Shown here piece after piece: positions 28,364 to 33,657 of a stretch of 33,657 bases of DNA; position 1 is the stretch's first letter, and each line of letters starts with the position of its first letter. Source of the DNA: Sulfurimonas sp. GTDB taxonomy: Bacteria > Campylobacterota > Campylobacteria > Campylobacterales > Sulfurimonadaceae. The position numbers and the translations under genes were made by a program. Location of the stretch: positions 1 to 33,657 of the forward strand of contig JALSUU010000101.1 in NCBI GenBank assembly GCA_027071075.1. The letters are read 5' to 3'. The notes under the pieces were generated by a model. The model had not been told where the DNA came from. It did not search any database and was given only the letters and a program-made list of their open reading frames with translations.

Positions 28364-29656
28364 ATGAGACTGGCTTTAATTTTTACACTCCTTCTTCCTT
28401 TTTACCTCATGGCACAGGATGCTAATAAGCTCAGTGAATATGATCAGGGTATAGCATATTATCAAGAGAATGATTTTCAAAAAAGTTATGCTATTTTTTC
28501 TAAAATTTACTTAGAGAATCTTTCTGATATAAACTTTAACTTCTACTTTGGTAGATCTGCTTACGAAACAGGACACTACGGGATGGCACTTGCTGCTTTT
28601 GAGCGCGTTGAGATGCAAGATGGAGCAAATCTACGAAATAAACTTGAAATGGCTAGAACATACTATATGCTCAAAATGTTTGAGGATTCTGAGAATGCTT
28701 TTAGAGAAGTTCTCGCAAATCCCAATATCCCAGAGAACATCAGAACAAACATAGAACTAGCGCTTTCTCGTGTTTCTAAAGTACAACAAACCTCTTTTAC
28801 TTATGCAAGAGCTATGATGGGAGTTTTGTATGACTCAAATGTCAATTATGGTTCAATAGGGGATTATAAGTATGGAGGGAGTGACCTTGCTAAGATTGAT
28901 GAACGCGCTGATATTGCTCTTGAAGCCTATGCAAATGCTGTCAATATTTATGATATTGGTGATAAAAATGGTTTTGCTATAAAAAATTCTCTTAATTTTT
29001 ATCTTAAAGAGTATCTCAAAGAAAAAGATTTTAATACTATGTATCTCGCCTATACTCCAAGTCTCCTTTATAAAGAAACAAAGTACACTGCTGAACTAGC
29101 CCTACAGATAGATACACTTCTTCTCAATCACAAAAGATATTTCCAAACACTTGCACTCATCCCTACTCTACACTATAATCACTCCACTACCCTCAATAGT
29201 TTAGTCGCACTAAAGTACCAGATGAAAAAATTTACACAATCATCCCTTGATGCCAATAGATATGAAGTATCCTATGGACTCCAAAAGATTCTTTCTCCTC
29301 GCTCTTATGTTCAAGGAAATATTTATTTCATAAACGAATCAAAGTTAGGTGGCGATGATATCTATGTAGATTTTACAGAGTACAAAACAAATATCTCTTA
29401 TGCAAATCAATTTTTCCCCGACTATGGAGCTGATTTTTTTGCGCAACTTAGATATAGAGGGTATAGTGACTACAGTAAAGGATTTAATTCTACTAGAAAA
29501 GATATAGGTGGCTTGCTTAATGCTAACTTTACAATGACACTACTGCCAACTCTTCAAGCAAACCTACGCACAAGTTATGAGTATGTAAACTCAAACCAAG
29601 GTCGTTTTACTTATGCAAAATATACTATTTTTGCTGGTATAACAAAAACATTTTAA
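28364..29656 (+). CDS. Outer-membrane TPR/beta-barrel protein, Slam/DUF560-like
   Basis: Signal peptide; TPR-like helices (ELARTYYMLKMFEDSENAFREVL); junction ALSRVSK...LYDSNVNYG; beta-rich C-terminus ending in Phe (TIFAGITKTF). Confidence 0.7.
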   Translation: MRLALIFTLLLPFYLMAQDANKLSEYDQGIAYYQENDFQKSYAIFSKIYLENLSDINFNFYFGRSAYETGHYGMALAAFERVEMQDGANLRNKLEMARTYYMLKMFEDSENAFREVLANPNIPENIRTNIELALSRVSKVQQTSFTYARAMMGVLYDSNVNYGSIGDYKYGGSDLAKIDERADIALEAYANAVNIYDIGDKNGFAIKNSLNFYLKEYLKEKDFNTMYLAYTPSLLYKETKYTAELALQIDTLLLNHKRYFQTLALIPTLHYNHSTTLNSLVALKYQMKKFTQSSLDANRYEVSYGLQKILSPRSYVQGNIYFINESKLGGDDIYVDFTEYKTNISYANQFFPDYGADFFAQLRYRGYSDYSKGFNSTRKDIGGLLNANFTMTLLPTLQANLRTSYEYVNSNQGRFTYAKYTIFAGITKTF

Positions 29657-29667
29657 GGAGTCCTAAA

Positions 29668-30792
29668 ATGAACAGAATAACTTTTATACTTATTACCTTT
29701 CTCATCACAACTACAAATCTTTTTGCAAGTTTTGCTGGAACTATTACAGCTTCTAAAGGTAATGCCTCAGTTCTGAGAGAGGGTAACTCACAAAAAGTAC
29801 ACATTGGTCTTAAACTGCAAACGAAGGATCATATTCTCACTAAAGGTGATGCAAAAGTACAAATTATATTTAAAGATGAGACTATTATTACCGTTGGAAA
29901 AAATAGTAACTTCTCGATAGAAGAGTTTCTTTTTGATGATGAAAATGAACCCTCTGCTAAGTTTGGTATGTTTGGTGGGGCTATGCGTGCTATCACTGGA
30001 AAGATTGGTAAAATCGCTCCACAAAAGTTTAGTGTCACTACAAAAACTGCTACTATAGGTATCAGAGGTACTAACTTTACAATAGCGACCAACGATGCAG
30101 GAAGATTAGAAGCCTATTGTACTTATGGGGAGATTAGTGTTAGTGTAAATGGAGAAGCTTATAGTGTAAAGCAAGGCTTCTTTGCAGTGCTCAATGGGAA
30201 TAATGGTGTAGAGATCAAGGCATTCACTCCTCAAGAGTTAAAATCTATGCAAGAGCATAAATTTGGAGTCAGTCAAAATAAAAACTCTCAAGTATCAAAA
30301 GGGGGAGATGTAGTTGTAAATGAGAGTAACGATAAGCAACTCGATCTTACTATAGATGATAAAACGGAGGTTACTATTAAGGATGTCACCCAAGAGAGTT
30401 CCGATACACTCTTTAAAGCGCGAACACTTGATTCTACTATTGCAGGCTACTCTATGGAGGATGCCACCTATCTCGGTAATTATACTATGTCTGAGAATCA
30501 CTCCATTTTAGACAACTCAGGAGATACAAAACTCTCGATTAATTTTTCAAAAGACACAGCACTCTTAGAGGTTGGAAGTTTTCAAAATGAATCTTCAACT
30601 TTCCAATACCAGTTTGAAAATGTAAATAAAAGTCAAGTCAACGGCAATGAAATTAATGGTGGTTTAGGGAGTGCTACTATGAACTTTTATGGTCCTGCTG
30701 GAAAAACAGTAACAGGGGATTTTATACATGATACTCAAGCAGAGGTATCAAGAGGTACATACTCTGTTCAAACATTTGAGAATCTCCATTAA
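29668..30792 (+). CDS. Exported FecR-domain protein with possible C-terminal TbpB-like beta-barrel
   Basis: Signal peptide to LFA|S; FecR-like ITVGKNSNFSIEEFLFD...TKTATIGIRGTNF; C-terminal GGLGSATMNFYGPAGKTVTGDF. Confidence 0.8.
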   Translation: MNRITFILITFLITTTNLFASFAGTITASKGNASVLREGNSQKVHIGLKLQTKDHILTKGDAKVQIIFKDETIITVGKNSNFSIEEFLFDDENEPSAKFGMFGGAMRAITGKIGKIAPQKFSVTTKTATIGIRGTNFTIATNDAGRLEAYCTYGEISVSVNGEAYSVKQGFFAVLNGNNGVEIKAFTPQELKSMQEHKFGVSQNKNSQVSKGGDVVVNESNDKQLDLTIDDKTEVTIKDVTQESSDTLFKARTLDSTIAGYSMEDATYLGNYTMSENHSILDNSGDTKLSINFSKDTALLEVGSFQNESSTFQYQFENVNKSQVNGNEINGGLGSATMNFYGPAGKTVTGDFIHDTQAEVSRGTYSVQTFENLH

Positions 30793-30795
30793 ATC

Positions 30796-32940
30796 ATGAA
30801 AGGAAAAAACAGGGTACTGCTGCTTCTTTTTGTACTCATATCTCTTAGTGTAACATCTGCTTACATTTTCATACCCAATCAGTTTCAATCTCTTGATAGT
30901 AGAATACGAGATTTTTACTTCTACTTTCGAGGTGAAGAGAAGACTAGTGATAATATTGTCATCGTTGATATTGATGAGAAGAGTATTAAAGTACTTGGTC
31001 AATGGCCTTGGGAGCGGGACAAAATTGCTCATATATTACAGAACCTTTCAAAACATGGTGCTGGAATAATCGGCTTAGATATTGTTTTTTCAGAGCAAGA
31101 TAAAACTTCTCCCACCCTTTTTGCCAAACAGTTTGGGGTAGACCCCGCAACAGCAAAAGATTATGATAAGATTTTAGCACAGACAATAGCACAAACCCCA
31201 ACTATTTTAGGATACCAATTTGTCCTAGAAAATAGCGAGCACAATGGAGAAGAAGCACCGCAAATTCCAGCGATTATCATTGAAAAGCATAAACAAAAAC
31301 AGGAGTTTCTACCCGTAGCACAGGGGGTAATGCCAAACCTTAAAATCATTCAAGATGCAGGATATTCAAGTGGTTATATGAACAATATTCCCGATGAAGC
31401 AGGAATGATACGAAGTGTCCCTTTGATTATAAAGTATGAAGATGAACTCTATACCTCTTTAGCCCTTGAGATGTATAGAATTGCATTAGGTGCAAAAAAA
31501 ATCTCTCTCAATTATAGCAATGTTGGTGTTGAAGAGTTAAAAATCAAAAAAACAATTATTCCGACAGATAGATTTGCAAAACTCTACATCAACTTCAGAG
31601 GTCCCGCAAAAAGTTACAAATATATATCGGCGAGTGATGTTTACGATAACAATATCTCTGATGCAGATGTAATGGGTAAGTTTGTTCTTATGGGAACCTC
31701 TGCCTATGGTTTAATGGATTTGCGTTCTACTCCTATGGATAGTGTTATTGCAGGAGTGGAAGTGCATGCCAATGTAATAGACAACCTTTTAAATGGCGAT
31801 ATGTTAGTAAAATCTGTTTTTGAAGAACCTATCAATATAGCAATTATTATCTTCACTACTTTTATAGTTGTTCTTCTTTACTCTAGGCTTCCTATAGCTT
31901 ATCTAGTAGTGGCTTACACTCTCTCTTTATATCTTATGTTCTATCTCAATTATTATTTACTCTTTAGTGAACACATGATACTCAACTCAATCTTTCCTCT
32001 GATGTCAATGGTACTCTCTCTCATCGCTACACTTGGAGTCAAGTATATTTTTGAGTTTCGCCAAAAAGAGATAGTCAAAAAAAGCTTCTCTAAAAAAGTT
32101 TCTAAACAAGTTATGGAAGATTTACTTTTACACCCGCAAGATACAAATCTCAGTGCAAAGGAGGTTGAGACTACTATATACTTCTCAGATATAAGAAGTT
32201 TTACTACCATCTCAGAAAATTTGCACTCCCCAAAAAGAATTACTGAGTTTTTAAACTTTTATATGAATAGTATGGTTATATCAATAGAGAACAACCAAGG
32301 AACCATCGACAAGTTTATAGGGGATGCTATTATGGCATACTGGAATGCCCCACTTGAAGTCAAAAACCACGCAGATAAAGCTGTTTTAACTGCCCTACAT
32401 CAAGTAGAGCAGAGAGATCTTCTTAATATCACTATTCATAAAAACTTTGGCTTTGATGTTGATTATGGTATTGGGATAAATACGGGTGATGTTGTTGTTG
32501 GAGAGATTGGTTCACAAGGGCGTTCTGACTATACTATCATAGGAGATGCAGTAAACCTTGCATCAAGACTAGAGGGAATGTGTAAACCCTATAAAGTGCG
32601 TTTAGTTATCTCAGAGTTCACAAAAGAACAACTCACACAAACCTATGTTACACAACTACTAGACATTGTAAAGGTAAAGGGAAAACATGAGCCTGTTAAA
32701 ATCTACGAGGTATTAAGTGTGGGTAGTGCCTCTAGTGAAAAACAAGAAGAACTTGATCAGTATCACACTGCCCATCAACTCTACAAAGAAGCAAATTTTG
32801 AAGAGGCAAAACAAACATTTAAGAAACTTTATGAAAAATATGATAAATACCTCTACAAGCTCTATATAGAACGCTGTGAGCACCTTATCAAAAGTGATAT
32901 AAAAGAGTTTGATGGGGTTTTTGAATACACCACTAAATAA
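30796..32940 (+). CDS. CHASE2-domain class III adenylate/guanylate cyclase (predicted adenylate)
   Basis: CHASE2-like N-terminus (IVDIDEKSIKVLGQWPWERDKIA...GLDIVFSE), TM segments before about residue 420, cyclase core YFSDIRSFT, DKFIGDAIMAYWNAP, SDYTIIGDAVNLASRLEG. Confidence 0.93.
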   Translation: MKGKNRVLLLLFVLISLSVTSAYIFIPNQFQSLDSRIRDFYFYFRGEEKTSDNIVIVDIDEKSIKVLGQWPWERDKIAHILQNLSKHGAGIIGLDIVFSEQDKTSPTLFAKQFGVDPATAKDYDKILAQTIAQTPTILGYQFVLENSEHNGEEAPQIPAIIIEKHKQKQEFLPVAQGVMPNLKIIQDAGYSSGYMNNIPDEAGMIRSVPLIIKYEDELYTSLALEMYRIALGAKKISLNYSNVGVEELKIKKTIIPTDRFAKLYINFRGPAKSYKYISASDVYDNNISDADVMGKFVLMGTSAYGLMDLRSTPMDSVIAGVEVHANVIDNLLNGDMLVKSVFEEPINIAIIIFTTFIVVLLYSRLPIAYLVVAYTLSLYLMFYLNYYLLFSEHMILNSIFPLMSMVLSLIATLGVKYIFEFRQKEIVKKSFSKKVSKQVMEDLLLHPQDTNLSAKEVETTIYFSDIRSFTTISENLHSPKRITEFLNFYMNSMVISIENNQGTIDKFIGDAIMAYWNAPLEVKNHADKAVLTALHQVEQRDLLNITIHKNFGFDVDYGIGINTGDVVVGEIGSQGRSDYTIIGDAVNLASRLEGMCKPYKVRLVISEFTKEQLTQTYVTQLLDIVKVKGKHEPVKIYEVLSVGSASSEKQEELDQYHTAHQLYKEANFEEAKQTFKKLYEKYDKYLYKLYIERCEHLIKSDIKEFDGVFEYTTK

Positions 32941-32984
32941 TGCTTAAACTATATAGTGATATAATCTAATATAAGGGAGTTGTC

Positions 32985-33657
32985 ATGTACTTTAAATTTT
33001 TTCAATATCTTTTACCAATAATAGTTGTACTATTTTTCACTGCTTGTAGTGAGGAGTCCAAAATAAAAGAACCCTCATATACGGGGACTTTTGTTGATGC
33101 ACCTGTAGCTGGGCTCACTTATAGTTGTTCCTCCTCTTCAGATTTTTTTCAAACTGATGCAAATGGAAAATTCACTTGTCCTGTTTGGGAAAAAGCGAAG
33201 TTTCAACTTAATGATTTACTTATAGGGACAGTATCCGCTACTCAAGATGTAGTAACACCTTACTCACTTTCACCAGATGATTCTTTATGTGCTGTTAATA
33301 TTGCTCGGCTTCTACAAACTTTAGATACACACCTAGAAGAGGGAGTACTCCATCTAAACAAAGATCTTCTAGAAAAAGTACCCTCCACCATAGAGTGTTC
33401 TAGTCCAAGTTTTGCAGATGATGTAGAAAAAGCTCTAGATATGAAACTCGTAACTGCAGAAGATGCTAAAAAAAGTATGGACTCAAGTATCATCGATCAT
33501 GAGGGAGAAGTACCATCTACTCCAACTCTAGCAGCGCTGCGCACCTCTGTAGATGAAAATGCTTCCGATGGAACTCTTGTTGGAGTAGTCACTATCATAG
33601 ATAAGGGTACTACCGATATCACATCCATACAACTAAGTGGCATAGGAAGTGAGAATT
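32985..33657 (+). CDS. Putative lipoprotein with cadherin-like repeat start, truncated by window end
   Basis: Manual translation MYFKFFQYLLPIIVVLFFTACSEES... (lipobox FTAC), GTFVDAPVAGLTYSC...NIARLLQTLD domain, then VDENASDGTLVGVVTIIDKGTTDITSIQLSG. Open frame to the last base. Confidence 0.8.
   Translation, partial: MYFKFFQYLLPIIVVLFFTACSEESKIKEPSYTGTFVDAPVAGLTYSCSSSSDFFQTDANGKFTCPVWEKAKFQLNDLLIGTVSATQDVVTPYSLSPDDSLCAVNIARLLQTLDTHLEEGVLHLNKDLLEKVPSTIECSSPSFADDVEKALDMKLVTAEDAKKSMDSSIIDHEGEVPSTPTLAALRTSVDENASDGTLVGVVTIIDKGTTDITSIQLSGIGSEN

Overview
The window looks chromosomal and Campylobacterota-like (Sulfurimonas-type). This is inferred from gene content and order and from protein character; no database search was run. 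Left part, about 1-8.2 kb: start of ilvE, a fatty-acid desaturase, flgB-flgC-fliE-PBP, then an alternating-strand block (panC, prfB, a small membrane protein, bpt, a secreted coiled-coil protein) in which each convergent pair overlaps at its 3' ends. Middle part, about 8.2-26.3 kb, all on the minus strand: a merged tRNA/tuf/beta/str superoperon in the order tRNA-Thr-Tyr-Gly-Thr, tuf, rpmG, tRNA-Trp, secE, nusG, rplK, rplA, rplJ, rplL, rpoB, rpoC, rpsL, rpsG, fusA. Its intergenic spacers hold RNA structures and three copies of an unexplained structured repeat: CTACGCTAACGCT, about 24 nt, then a palindrome centred on ACTAGT whose arms differ but stay self-complementary. Right part, about 26.3-33.7 kb, is the accessory region: a GAF-HD-GYP-metallo-hydrolase (class II cyclic-nucleotide-PDE-like) fusion, divergent from a tight operon of a TPR/beta-barrel Slam-like protein, a FecR-domain protein with a possible TbpB-like C-terminal barrel, and a CHASE2-class III adenylate cyclase. 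A cadherin-like lipoprotein follows and is truncated by the window edge. The two best candidates for something new are this putative export/cyclic-nucleotide signalling locus and the covarying repeat family.
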